Source: Hyphomicrobium_A sp964622715
GTDB lineage: Bacteria; Pseudomonadota; Alphaproteobacteria; Rhizobiales; Hyphomicrobiaceae
Direction: 5' to 3'
NCBI GenBank assembly: GCA_964622715.1
Contig: CAZURR010000102.1
Span: 1-8,035, forward strand
DNA length: 8,035 bases
The position numbers were made by a program, and so were the translations under genes. The notes under the pieces are model-generated. The model saw only the letters and a list, made by a program, of their open reading frames with translations. It ran no database searches and was not told where the DNA came from. Below are positions 1 to 6,484 of the stretch, in pieces; positions within the stretch are counted from its first letter, which is position 1, and the number at the start of each line of letters is the position of its first letter.

Positions 1-550
1 CGGACATTGGCCCAAGCCATCACATCGCTAACTTTTGAGGTTCCTCGCTAAAGACCGCGAGGTTCCTTCTTCGCGTCCCAGCCTTCGAACGAGCCGGTTC
101 GTATGCCGCCATTGTGGAATGACGCCAAGGCACGTCTCATTAGTGCACTGCCAATTTCCCTTGCTTCACCGACATGCTCGTCAGGATGGCCGCCAAGCAT
201 CGCTTTGCCGTTGTCGCATCACGGTGAAGGGGAATTAACGAGACGATCTGTACAAGCTCAACTGCGATCTTATCGTGCTTGGGGTGTTGGCGGAACTTGC
301 GTAGATCTTCGGCAAGACCTGCCGCCCATTCAGCAGGATCAACAGTGATCATACTGGTCCAAAGGGTTTCCGGCGACTGGCGGATCAATAAACGACCTTT
401 TCGCGTCCCGCGGCGTTGCTGTTGACCACAAAACCACACGCCTCTGTATGTCACAAGCCAGCGAACGCCGGGTTCCTGGGGGCGGCGAGCGCCTAAACCT
501 CTTGTGGATTGAAATGCCGTCCTGGTCGTCATCTCTCGTCGTCATCCCCC
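1..550. other. Leading region with no convincing gene
   Basis: No frame here has a recognisable protein family, a good ribosome binding site and a sensible composition together. Visible structure is minor. A 9-base direct repeat (GAGGTTCCT) occurs at 37-45 and 59-67. A short inverted repeat (CGAAC...GTTCG) lies at about 87-102, too small and isolated to be part of a tRNA. The string TTCGCGTCCC appears near 71 and again near 400. The best candidate gene is the weak minus-strand ORF listed separately. The region may be the end of a degraded gene or plain intergenic DNA. Confidence 0.4.
140..352 (-). CDS. Possible small hypothetical protein (70 residues), doubtful
   Basis: This is a minus-strand frame from an ATG at 352 to a TAA at 140. 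The frame stays open upstream to 532, but that extension is rich in Arg, Gln and Trp and looks non-coding. The 70 residues begin MITVDPAEWAAGLAEDL and include a helix-like stretch with regular hydrophobic spacing (DKIAVELVQIVSLI), so a real small protein or a fragment of one is possible. Against it, the only upstream purine motif is a weak GGA, third-position base use is unremarkable, and I recognise no family. It could be a remnant of a longer broken gene. The start is uncertain. Confidence 0.25.
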   Translation of the reverse strand: MITVDPAEWAAGLAEDLRKFRQHPKHDKIAVELVQIVSLIPLHRDATTAKRCLAAILTSMSVKQGKLAVH

Positions 551-565
551 GGTTCCATCAGCTTC

Positions 566-614
566 CAAAAAGCTGGCGCTGCTCACGATGTCCTTGCCGG
601 TAAAGCAGCGCCAG
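566..614 (-). terminator. Terminator-like hairpin for the minus strand
   Basis: A perfect 11-base inverted repeat is formed by CTGGCGCTGCT at 573-583 and AGCAGCGCCAG at 604-614, with a 20-base spacer. Read on the minus strand, the second arm is followed at once by CTTTTTGG, giving the stem-plus-T-run layout of a factor-independent terminator. It lies about 80 bases beyond the stop of the acidic secreted peptide gene (692), so it would suit the end of that transcript. The loop is longer than usual and the T run is only five, so efficiency is uncertain. Confidence 0.5.
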
Positions 615-691
615 TGGAGTTCACTCTGTTCGTACTGGTGATTGTTATTAAGTTTGACCCTCCCTCCTCAGGTGCGGGTTCTCGATCGGCG

Positions 692-898
692 TTACTGCTG
701 CTCACCGCCGGAGCCATCATCGGACGTATCCGATTCGGCATCGCCCGAATCGTCCGTGCCGGGATCCATCGGCTCGTCCATAGTCGTGGTGTCGTCAGCG
801 TCTTGCGCGTAGACCGGCGACTGTGCCGCGAAAGCAAACAAACTCACCGCCATCAGAGCCGCAAGAACTATCTTTGTTGTCATCTTCGTTGTCTCCAT
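692..898 (-). CDS. Small secreted acidic peptide, function unknown
   Basis: This is a 68-residue ORF from an ATG at 898. A second ATG at 883 has a better-placed GGAG nine bases upstream and would give 63 residues, so either start is possible. A classic Sec signal peptide is visible: Thr/Lys start, hydrophobic core IVLAALMAVSLFAFAA, then a VYA cleavage site after about residue 31. The predicted mature part is only about 37 residues. It has eleven Asp and three Glu and no Lys or Arg, and is rich in Ser, Thr and Gly, so it is probably disordered and periplasmic or secreted. Such a peptide could bind cations, which would fit the nearby metal transporters, but that is inference. No family is recognised. 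It lies downstream of the three-cysteine gene on the same strand, with about 150 bases between them (from the TGA at 1048). Confidence 0.65.
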   Translation of the reverse strand: METTKMTTKIVLAALMAVSLFAFAAQSPVYAQDADDTTTMDEPMDPGTDDSGDAESDTSDDGSGGEQQ

Positions 899-958
899 CG
901 GAGTTAGGCCCTTGGTACGATCGGGACGACGACCCAAAATGGGTTGGCGTCCCAAGAC

Positions 959-988
959 CCAGCCGCAGGGCCGGATAAGACCGGCTGG
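959..988. repeat. Inverted repeat between two small genes
   Basis: CCAGCCG (959-965) pairs with CGGCTGG (982-988). The interval can add a short inner GGCC/GGTC stem, giving a stable hairpin in RNA from either strand. On the minus strand it is followed by GTCTTGGG, with no T run, so it is not a typical factor-independent terminator. It sits upstream of the acidic peptide gene and downstream of the three-cysteine gene, and could be a processing or attenuation hairpin. Confidence 0.3.
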
Positions 989-1047
989 TGAAGCAAAATA
1001 GATTTGGACGGACCTCCCTCAAACCGCGGTAACGACTGCATCGGCTC

Positions 1048-1119
1048 TCAGGTTGGCTCCTCGGTCGGTTCTTCAGCTGTGTCATCGATCGGCTCGTTGG
1101 CCGGAAGCAACTCACCATC
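1048..1119 (-). other. In-frame continuation after the TAG stop
   Basis: Read directly on after the TAG at 1122-1120, the frame encodes DGELLPANEPIDDTAEEPTE followed by EPT, then stops at TGA (1050-1048). The composition (eight acidic residues, four Pro, no basic residue) matches a natural acidic tail and resembles the neighbouring secreted acidic peptide. One base change, for example GAG to TAG, would join it to the upstream protein. Three explanations fit: a recent nonsense mutation, a base-call error, or stop-codon readthrough. Confidence 0.55.
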
Positions 1120-1377
1120 CTAAATCGACAGCGCGTCGTCTAACGCCACCTCGTACGAATCGGGGCCGTCGTCGACAATCACATTACATGTCGAACTGCA
1201 GAGATCAGCCGCTCGCCCATAGGGCTCGAGACTAAACTCGCAATGATCGTTCCCCTCGATGATCGTCAGCATATGGGGCTCCGCATCACGATTAACGATG
1301 GAGAAAGCGTCTGCCGAAGAGACGAACCCGATCATGCATAAGGCAGATACCATCGGCAAAAGTTCGACTTTCTTCAT
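1120..1377 (-). CDS. Small secreted three-cysteine protein, probably cut short by TAG
   Basis: The ORF is 85 residues from the ATG at 1377, chosen because AGAGGGG lies eight bases upstream and because a signal peptide starts there. The signal has a MKK start, a hydrophobic core around residues 6-20 and a likely cut after SSADA at residue 24. The mature domain has alternating polar and hydrophobic stretches typical of beta structure and Cys at 46, 60 and 64 (the last two in LCSSTC). The ORF stops at a TAG (1122-1120), but the same frame then runs on for 23 acidic, Pro-rich codons to a TGA at 1048. The natural protein was therefore probably about 109 residues. I have seen similar small exported alphaproteobacterial proteins of unknown function, but cannot name a family. 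The gene lies 20 bases after the basic peptide gene, so co-transcription is likely. Confidence 0.65.
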   Translation of the reverse strand: MKKVELLPMVSALCMIGFVSSADAFSIVNRDAEPHMLTIIEGNDHCEFSLEPYGRAADLCSSTCNVIVDDGPDSYEVALDDALSI

Positions 1378-1397
1378 TTCTATGGCCCCTCTTAGGA

Positions 1398-1508
1398 TCA
1401 CTTCCTTTTCTTTGCGGGAGACTTCGACCTTTTTGCCGTGCCCTGCGACTTTGCGGCTGCGGATTCGGCCAGTTTTGATGATGACGACTTAGGCTTGCTG
1501 CGTTTCAT
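1398..1508 (-). CDS. Lys/Ser-rich basic peptide (36 residues)
   Basis: The ORF is a 36-residue peptide from the ATG at 1508, preceded by AGGA about eight bases upstream. A TTG start at 1592 in the same frame would add 28 residues but has no ribosome binding site. It has ten Lys, three Arg and nine Ser, with one Glu and almost no hydrophobic residues. It ends in KRSKSPAKKRK, with an SPAKK element like those in histone-H1-type tails. Such tails bind nucleic acid or other polyanions, so a DNA- or RNA-associated role is possible, but composition alone does not prove homology. It is the first gene of the minus-strand group, 20 bases ahead of the three-cysteine gene and divergent from the LysR gene. 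Confidence 0.5.
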   Translation of the reverse strand: MKRSKPKSSSSKLAESAAAKSQGTAKRSKSPAKKRK

Positions 1509-1659
1509 CTTCGCTTTCCTCGTGTTTCCCGTATCGATACTGGACTCATGCCCAGCAACAAGCGTTGTGATATTTCGCTTGAGATTTGACAAACGATATT
1601 TTTTGTATTTTCAGTTCGAGAATTTCGAATTGATCTGCTGTGCGAGGGCTCAGTTTCCG
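1509..1659. promoter_or_regulatory. Divergent control region between lysR and the small-gene group
   Basis: This 151-base interval turns sharply AT-rich around 1568-1636. On the plus strand a perfect TTGACA lies at 1586-1591. The best -10-like hexamers after it (TATTTT at 1606, TTTCAG at 1609) are poor in sequence or spacing. On the minus strand TTGTCA (1592-1587) is followed by TATCAC at short spacing. Small inverted repeats (ACAAA...TTTGT at about 1590-1606; TTCGA...TCGAA at about 1616-1630) could be operator sites. LysR-type regulators usually bind between themselves and a divergent target, so this is the natural place for autoregulation. No exact promoter is assigned. Confidence 0.35.
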
Positions 1660-2529
1660 ATGGACATCACATTGGCCCGCACGTTCCACGCAATTGTCGA
1701 AGCGGGGAACTTCAAGGACGCAGCCGAAAAGCTCTGCGTCACCCAGTCGACGGTAAGCGCACGCATCAAGACGCTTGAGGAAATTCTGGGCCGAGCCCTG
1801 TTTCAACGCTCCAAAGCCGGAGCGACGTTGACTCCCGCAGGCGAACAGTTTCAGCGCCACGCAACGGCCCTGCTACGGGTGTGGCGACACGCACAGCTCG
1901 ATGTCGCCCTTTCAGAGCACCATACCGATCACCTGGCGGTTGGTGCGCAGCTCAGCCTTTGGGAAGGGTTCCTCTTAAAGTGGATCGCGTGGATGCGTGA
2001 GGCGCTTTCGAACATCGCTGTAACAACGTCGGTTGGCGCCTCTAACGTATTAATCGAGAGGCTGTCGGAAGGCACGCTGGATCTAGCGATCGTCTATCGG
2101 GCGCAGACACGCGCGGGCATCGTCATGGAGCACATTTTAGATGAAGAGCTTGTTTTGGTGACCAGCGGAGACGGGGCCGCGCGCAAACCAGGTCCGGGGT
2201 ACGTGTTTGTCAACTGGGGGCCCGAGTTCGAGGCAGATCACGCCGACACCTATCCAGAACTTGCATCCTCAGGCCTACATTTGGATCTTGGAGCGATCGG
2301 TGTGAACTATCTGCTCGATACAAAGGCGGCCGGTTATTTCCCACTGCGGATCGCCACGCCATATCTGGTCGACGGCCGTCTGAAGCTTGTCGAGCGGGCA
2401 CGCCGCTTCGTCTATCCCGTCTATCTGGTCTACCCGGAAGACCGCGATGAAGAGTCTTATGAACCCTTGCTCGCCGGACTGAGGCGACTTGTCGACAAGA
2501 CTCCCGCCTTGCACAGGCCTTCAGATTAA
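1660..2529 (+). CDS. LysR-type transcriptional regulator, HdfR-like
   Basis: This is a 289-residue cytoplasmic DNA-binding regulator. The frame is open for 74 codons upstream, but the family's N-terminus starts exactly at MDITLARTFHAIVEAGNF, so the ATG at 1660 is chosen; a weak GAGGG lies 11 bases before it. Residues 1-60 form the winged helix-turn-helix, with the recognition region AAEKLCVTQSTVSARIKTLE (about 21-40) and the usual LTPAGE after it. Residues about 90-280 form the effector-binding domain. The segment VGAQLSLWEGFLLKWIAWM resembles the corresponding part of enterobacterial HdfR (FSIGASASLWE), so it belongs to that branch of LysR regulators; flagellar control is not implied. The ligand is unknown. 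Candidate targets are the divergent small-gene group and the zntB-like gene 64 bases downstream. Confidence 0.9.
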   Translation: MDITLARTFHAIVEAGNFKDAAEKLCVTQSTVSARIKTLEEILGRALFQRSKAGATLTPAGEQFQRHATALLRVWRHAQLDVALSEHHTDHLAVGAQLSLWEGFLLKWIAWMREALSNIAVTTSVGASNVLIERLSEGTLDLAIVYRAQTRAGIVMEHILDEELVLVTSGDGAARKPGPGYVFVNWGPEFEADHADTYPELASSGLHLDLGAIGVNYLLDTKAAGYFPLRIATPYLVDGRLKLVERARRFVYPVYLVYPEDRDEESYEPLLAGLRRLVDKTPALHRPSD

Positions 2530-2593
2530 ACTCCGACGGAAATCGTTTCGCTTTGCGCGCTGATGTCAGCTCTCGAGAAAAGGAGCCAAAGTC
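2530..2593 (+). promoter_or_regulatory. Short leader before zntB, with RBS and small palindrome
   Basis: The 64 bases between the LysR stop and the transporter start hold a strong AGGAG (2581-2585) eight bases before the ATG and a 12-base palindrome, GCTGATGTCAGC (2559-2570), that could be an operator half-site or chance. There is no terminator-like hairpin with a T run, so read-through from lysR is possible. No clear -35/-10 pair is seen. Confidence 0.3.
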
Positions 2594-3601
2594 ATGAGTA
2601 AGATCGGATCATCCAAGTTGTCACTAGAGGAAAATGACGGCCTGGCATTCGCTTGCTTGCTCGATGGCTCCGGGGGCGGAAAGATTATTGGATGGGAAAC
2701 CATCAATTCATGGACTCCCGGTGAACAACCGCTCTGGGTCCATCTCGATCACGCTGCACCGTCGGTATCAGATTGGCTTAACGAAAAAGCAGACATCCCA
2801 GAAGTGGCCTGCAGGGCTCTGTTGGAAGAGGAAACGAGGCCGCGCATTTTTACCGTAGGCAGCGGGCTCGTTGCGATTTTGAGGGGCGTGAACCTGAACG
2901 CCGGCCAAGATCCCCAAGACATGGTGGCTATTCGGTTTTGGGTCGATGCGAACCGCGTGATCTCCTTGCGGCATCAGCGATTGATGACGGCGCGAGATGT
3001 GCTGGATCAGATAATCGAACAAAAAACAGGGCCGACTTCGGCACCCGACATTTTTATCCGCATCGTCGAAAGGCTCACGGGCTACATGAACTCGGTGATT
3101 GTCCAGCTCGACGAACAACTCGACGGCCTTGATGCGCGGCTTGAGGAAGACGATTCCGGAAGCCTCAGGCGTGAGCTGACCGGCTTGCGCCAGAGCTGTG
3201 TCGCATTGCGCCGCTACATTGGGCCGCAACGCGAAGCCCTATCCCGGCTGCAGATAGAGCATCCCGCGTGGTTGAACCAAAACCAGCGAAATCACATGAG
3301 GGAATCGGCGGACAAGCTGCAACGTTATGTGGAGGACTTGGATGCGGCACGCGACCGTGCGGTGGTGCTCCGTGACGAAATCGCCAACCGGCTTTCAGTG
3401 CAGATGAACCGGACACTGTACGCGCTGTCAATCGTCGCTGGGGTTTTCCTGCCGCTTGGCTTTCTGACCGGGCTGCTCGGCATCAATGTTGGCGGCATGC
3501 CGGGTGTCGAATACGACTATGCATTTTGGATCGCCTGCCTGCTAATGGTTCTTGTGTTTATCGGCGAAGTCGCGCTTTTCCGCCGTCTCAAATGGATTTA
3601 G
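2594..3601 (+). CDS. zntB: ZntB-like divalent-cation (zinc) transporter, CorA family
   Basis: This is a 335-residue inner-membrane transporter, close to the 327 residues of E. coli ZntB. Residues 1-150 form the cytoplasmic alpha/beta domain (for example PLWVHLDHAAPSVSDWL, and the RFWVDANRVISLR strand pair). Residues about 150-275 form the long helices (ERLTGYMNSVIVQLDEQLD onward). Two C-terminal membrane segments lie at about 276-296 and 309-328, with the charged end RRLKWI. The CorA signature GMN is GIN here, in GLLGINVGGMPG (residues 293-304), like the GVN of ZntB (GLLGVNIGGIPG), which is why I place it with ZntB rather than CorA. ZntB is reported to move Zn2+ with protons as a homopentamer; direction and substrate here are inferred. 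A strong RBS fixes the start. The mscS-like gene begins 10 bases after its stop. Confidence 0.85.
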   Translation: MSKIGSSKLSLEENDGLAFACLLDGSGGGKIIGWETINSWTPGEQPLWVHLDHAAPSVSDWLNEKADIPEVACRALLEEETRPRIFTVGSGLVAILRGVNLNAGQDPQDMVAIRFWVDANRVISLRHQRLMTARDVLDQIIEQKTGPTSAPDIFIRIVERLTGYMNSVIVQLDEQLDGLDARLEEDDSGSLRRELTGLRQSCVALRRYIGPQREALSRLQIEHPAWLNQNQRNHMRESADKLQRYVEDLDAARDRAVVLRDEIANRLSVQMNRTLYALSIVAGVFLPLGFLTGLLGINVGGMPGVEYDYAFWIACLLMVLVFIGEVALFRRLKWI

Positions 3602-3611
3602 GCTTCGCTGC

Positions 3612-4994
3612 ATGGACCCGAATGATGCCCTTGACGCAATAAATCCAGAGCCGGTAGCAAATCCTGCCGACCCCGTGTCGTCCGCGCTGCAGTCCATTCA
3701 AGATTATCTTGCAGAGTTCTATTCAACAACGATCCAACAGCTTTTCGCCTGGTCCAGTGTTGCTGAGGTCTCCACCGTAATTACCACCGGACTGGCCGCG
3801 TTGGCCCTCTCTATTCCCGCGCGTCGACTCTATAGCCAACTCTGGTCCAAACCCAGTGGGAAGGTCCAGCTGCGTGGTTGGGACGTCCTTGAACGCACCA
3901 TTCTGCCAGGCCTTTGGATCATCCTCCTTTGGTTTGCAAGCGCTACTCTAATTCGGCTTGGCTTTACCAATGACGTGGTGCGGATTGTTGCGAGCCTGCT
4001 GACCGCTTGGATCGTGATCCGTCTTTTCTCCGGTTTCGTCCCTGACCCCCTTTACTCGAAAATTTTTGCCGGCACGGTATGGGTTATTGCGGCGTTGAAC
4101 ATTCTAAACCTGCTCGGACCAACAATTTCTCTTCTCGACGATGCTGCCATCACATGGGGCAGCAGTCGTATTTCCGCATACGCGGTGCTTAAGGGAGCCT
4201 TGCTAGCCGCCGCGCTCCTCTGGGCCGCGACCGCGCTCCATGGGCTCTTCCAACGACGAATCGAGAAAGCAAAGCGGCTCACCCCTTCGGTCCAAGTCTT
4301 GATAGGTCAGAGCGTCAAGCTGGCTCTTATCTTTGTCGCTGTCATGATCGCCCTCGATGCGATCGGCATCGATCTGACGGCCTTCGCAGTGTTCTCCGGC
4401 GCGGTGGGCGTCGGGATCGGCTTCGGTTTGCAGGCGATTTTCAGCAACATGGTGTCCGGCATCATCATGCTGTTCGAACGCAGTGTAAAAGTGGGCGACT
4501 TTGTCGATCTGCAGAGTGGGGTTACTGGAGAGGTGAAGGAGATCAACATCCGCAGCACGTTGGTGACAACCAACGACAACATCGACGTCCTCGTCCCTAA
4601 CTCTGAGTTTATCAACGGGCGGGTCACCAACTGGACCCTGCGCGATGAACACAAGAGGCTACGTATCCCCTTTGGGGTCGCATACGGCTCCAATAAGGAA
4701 CAAGTTCGAAAGGCCGCGCTTGAGGCGGCTAATGAGGTCCCCCACACGCTCTTGGACGAGCCAGATCGTCAACCTCAGGTTTGGCTTGTGAACTATGGAG
4801 ACAGCAGCCTCGATTTTGAATTGGTGGTTTGGCTCAAGCCGGAAGCCGTGAGGCGCCCCGCTGCGGTGCAGGCAGCGTATAACTGGGAAATCGAGACCAA
4901 GTTGCACAAGTACAGTATCGAGATCCCCTTCCCGCAGCGCGATCTGCATTTGCGAACGGGAAAACTGCCTATTCAGTTGGTCGGCAGAGATTGA
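3612..4994 (+). CDS. MscS-family small-conductance mechanosensitive channel
   Basis: This is a 460-residue inner-membrane channel that opens under membrane tension to release solutes on hypo-osmotic shock. The ATG at 3612 lies 10 bases after the transporter stop with only a weak AGG, suggesting translational coupling. It is longer than E. coli MscS (286 residues) because of extra N-terminal membrane segments: hydrophobic stretches at about 52-70, 97-117, 122-140, 152-170, 190-210, 232-252 and the pore helix at 255-287. The pore helix has the Gly/Ala-rich pattern GAVGVGIGFGLQAIFSNMVSG. The beta domain follows (VKVGDFVDLQSGVTGEVKEI, then VLVPNSEFINGRVTNW at about 327-341), then the C-terminal alpha/beta domain ending IEIPFPQRDLHL (about 437-447), all MscS signatures. 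It is probably a heptamer. Confidence 0.92.
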   Translation: MDPNDALDAINPEPVANPADPVSSALQSIQDYLAEFYSTTIQQLFAWSSVAEVSTVITTGLAALALSIPARRLYSQLWSKPSGKVQLRGWDVLERTILPGLWIILLWFASATLIRLGFTNDVVRIVASLLTAWIVIRLFSGFVPDPLYSKIFAGTVWVIAALNILNLLGPTISLLDDAAITWGSSRISAYAVLKGALLAAALLWAATALHGLFQRRIEKAKRLTPSVQVLIGQSVKLALIFVAVMIALDAIGIDLTAFAVFSGAVGVGIGFGLQAIFSNMVSGIIMLFERSVKVGDFVDLQSGVTGEVKEINIRSTLVTTNDNIDVLVPNSEFINGRVTNWTLRDEHKRLRIPFGVAYGSNKEQVRKAALEAANEVPHTLLDEPDRQPQVWLVNYGDSSLDFELVVWLKPEAVRRPAAVQAAYNWEIETKLHKYSIEIPFPQRDLHLRTGKLPIQLVGRD

Positions 4995-5050
4995 CGACGT
5001 AGCATCGCATGATAGCAATACTCAGCTCGAACCTTGTAATTGGTACGGGC
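4995..5050. terminator. Convergent intergenic region with imperfect hairpin
   Basis: The mscS and mgtE genes converge with 56 bases between their stops. GCTCGAACC (5025-5033) and GGTACGGGC (5042-5050) form a nine-pair stem with one mismatch and one G-T pair around an eight-base loop. No T run follows on either strand, so it is at best a weak bidirectional terminator. Nothing else is visible here. Confidence 0.25.
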
Positions 5051-6418
5051 TCAAACCAGCAGCGGCAGCATCAGCGTTGCGAGGCTGAGAAGAAGGAAAA
5101 ATCCGACCATGTCGGTGATCGTGGTTAGCATCGGGCCGGACGCGATCGCAGGATCGATATTGAAGTGTTTGAGGGCCAGTGGCACTGTACCGCCGATCGA
5201 AACCGCGATCACCGTGTTGACTGCGAGTGCGATCCCGACGACGACCCCGATATAGGGGTTTCCCTTCCATGCCCAGGCGGCGAGTGCGATCAGAACACCG
5301 AGCGCAAAGCCGTTGATGATCCCGACCGCCGCTTCCTTAATCCAGACGTGCAAGAGGTCGCTCGTCCGTGCGACGCCGAGTGAAAGCTCGCGAAGGCTGA
5401 CCGCAACGGCCTGGTTGCCTGAACACCCGCTCATGTCCGAAACGATCGGAAGAAAAACGACCAAAGCAATAACCGCCGCCAGCGTCTCCTCATAAAGCGC
5501 GATGATGCTCACTGCGATGATGTTTAAACCGATATTGACGGTCAACCATGACAGCCGCCGACGGGCGCGAAGCAACGTCGGCATTGAACGCAGCTCTTCA
5601 TGGACGACGCCCTGCAGCTTTTGGACATCGGCTTCGGCGTGTTCGAGTTCTGCCTCAGCCACCGCGTCGCGCGAAACGACGCCGATCAGGACGCCATTTT
5701 CATCAATGACGGGTAGCCCTAGGAACGGATGCTCGTTAAAGGTGTCACGTAATTCTGCGATCCCCGCTTTGGGACTCACGGCCATTGCGGGCAACATAAT
5801 GGTCGATAGATTCGCAGCTCGTGGCGATGTGAGAAGTCCCCTAAGCGACACCACACCGGAAAGTTTGCCCTCGTCGGTGACGATATAGGGGTGCTGACGG
5901 CTATAATGCGCGAAGTCTTCGTCCGGTTCCGAAAGACGCCTCAAAACTGCACCGACGGTTTCGGTGTCGAGGAACTTGAATACCTCGACCATCATCAGGC
6001 CACCGGCCGTCTCGTCGTCGAACGACATCAGGCGCTGAACGACTTCGGAGTCGCTCTTGTCCATCTGGGCAAGGATAGCGGCGGCGTCCTCGTCATCCAT
6101 TTCGCCGAGGAGGTCGGCCTGATCATCGCTGTCGAGTTCGTCGAGGATTTCGGCGGCGTCTTCTGCGTCCTGTTCCTCGACGAGCACGGAGGCGGCTTCG
6201 TCGGGCAGGTGTTCAACCAACCGCGCAGCGGTTTCGGCACTGACCAGTTCGATCAGCTCGATCTGTTCATCTTGTTCGAGTTGCAGAACGGCCCGTGCGC
6301 TATCGCTGGCCGACAGGCCCTCGATCACGGCTTCGGCCAACTCCGCATCCTTGCTTTCGATCGCTTCGCGCAAGGCTTCCGACGGGCGCTCTTCAATCAT
6401 GGTCTCGTCAGCGGCCAT
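5051..6418 (-). CDS. mgtE: MgtE-type magnesium transporter/channel
   Basis: This is a 455-residue inner-membrane Mg2+ transporter; the structurally known Thermus MgtE is 450 residues. The start is the ATG at 6418, with GGAGG eight bases before it; an in-frame GTG at 6427 is too close to that site. Residues about 12-140 form the acidic helical N domain (DEAASVLVEEQDAEDAAEIL, then LLGEMDDEDAAAILAQMD). Two CBS domains follow at about 145-200 and 205-258 (VVSLRGLL; LPVIDENGVLIGVVSRDAV), where Mg2+ binding normally closes the pore. A linking helix and five membrane segments occupy about 285-455. The pore domain carries SDMSGCSGNQAVAVSLREL (328-345) and TTITDMVGFF, in which Asp436 matches the Mg2+-binding pore Asp432 of Thermus MgtE. 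The gene is complete and diverges from the rim operon. Confidence 0.93.
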   Translation of the reverse strand: MAADETMIEERPSEALREAIESKDAELAEAVIEGLSASDSARAVLQLEQDEQIELIELVSAETAARLVEHLPDEAASVLVEEQDAEDAAEILDELDSDDQADLLGEMDDEDAAAILAQMDKSDSEVVQRLMSFDDETAGGLMMVEVFKFLDTETVGAVLRRLSEPDEDFAHYSRQHPYIVTDEGKLSGVVSLRGLLTSPRAANLSTIMLPAMAVSPKAGIAELRDTFNEHPFLGLPVIDENGVLIGVVSRDAVAEAELEHAEADVQKLQGVVHEELRSMPTLLRARRRLSWLTVNIGLNIIAVSIIALYEETLAAVIALVVFLPIVSDMSGCSGNQAVAVSLRELSLGVARTSDLLHVWIKEAAVGIINGFALGVLIALAAWAWKGNPYIGVVVGIALAVNTVIAVSIGGTVPLALKHFNIDPAIASGPMLTTITDMVGFFLLLSLATLMLPLLV

Positions 6419-6451
6419 AAGGGTCACCTCCCGACAAAAGTAATTAATTTC

Positions 6452-6484
6452 TTGCTATGTATAAACATTATTTGTATATAGCAA
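6452..6484. promoter_or_regulatory. Palindromic overlapping divergent promoters of mgtE and rim operon
   Basis: Arms at 6452-6465 (TTGCTATGTATAAA) and 6471-6484 (TTTGTATATAGCAA) form a 14-base inverted repeat with a five-base centre; the two non-identical positions are G-T pairs. Plus-strand reading gives TTGCTA (6452-6457), a 17-base gap, and TATATA (6475-6480). Minus-strand reading gives TTGCTA (6484-6479), a 17-base gap, and TACATA (6461-6456). Each -35 thus overlaps the other -10. Expected leaders are about 20 bases for the 6508 gene and about 30 for mgtE, too short for a magnesium riboswitch. No T run follows either arm, so a terminator is unlikely. It may equally be an operator. Confidence 0.5.

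Noticed and set aside
85..115. tRNA T-arm-like GGTTCG next to a GCCGCCA string
   Set aside because: There is no acceptor, D or anticodon stem around it; the inverted repeat is only five bases and isolated.
509..907. Plus-strand open frame of 132 codons with a hydrophobic stretch
   Set aside because: It is antisense to the acidic peptide gene, whose Asp/Glu-rich codons read as Val/Ile/Leu-rich on the other strand; no RBS or family match.
1438..1659. N-terminal extension of the LysR frame
   Set aside because: The LysR family start aligns exactly at 1660, and the upstream codons run antisense to the basic peptide gene and through the promoter region.
2768..3229. Minus-strand open frame of 153 codons inside the zntB-like gene
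   Set aside because: It lies wholly antisense to a recognised transporter, with no RBS and His/Arg/Pro-rich composition typical of a shadow frame.
4203..4747. Two overlapping minus-strand open frames inside the mscS-like gene
   Set aside because: Both are antisense to the conserved pore and beta domain of MscS, and neither has protein-family features.
5891..6481. Long plus-strand open frame of 196 codons opposite mgtE
   Set aside because: It is the reverse complement of the firmly identified MgtE N domain and CBS region, has no family resemblance, and arises from the acidic, GC-biased codons of mgtE.
6452..6484. MntR- or Fur-type operator
   Set aside because: The arms share GCTAT/ATAGC with MntR boxes but in the outward orientation and with different spacing; there is no match good enough to name a regulator.
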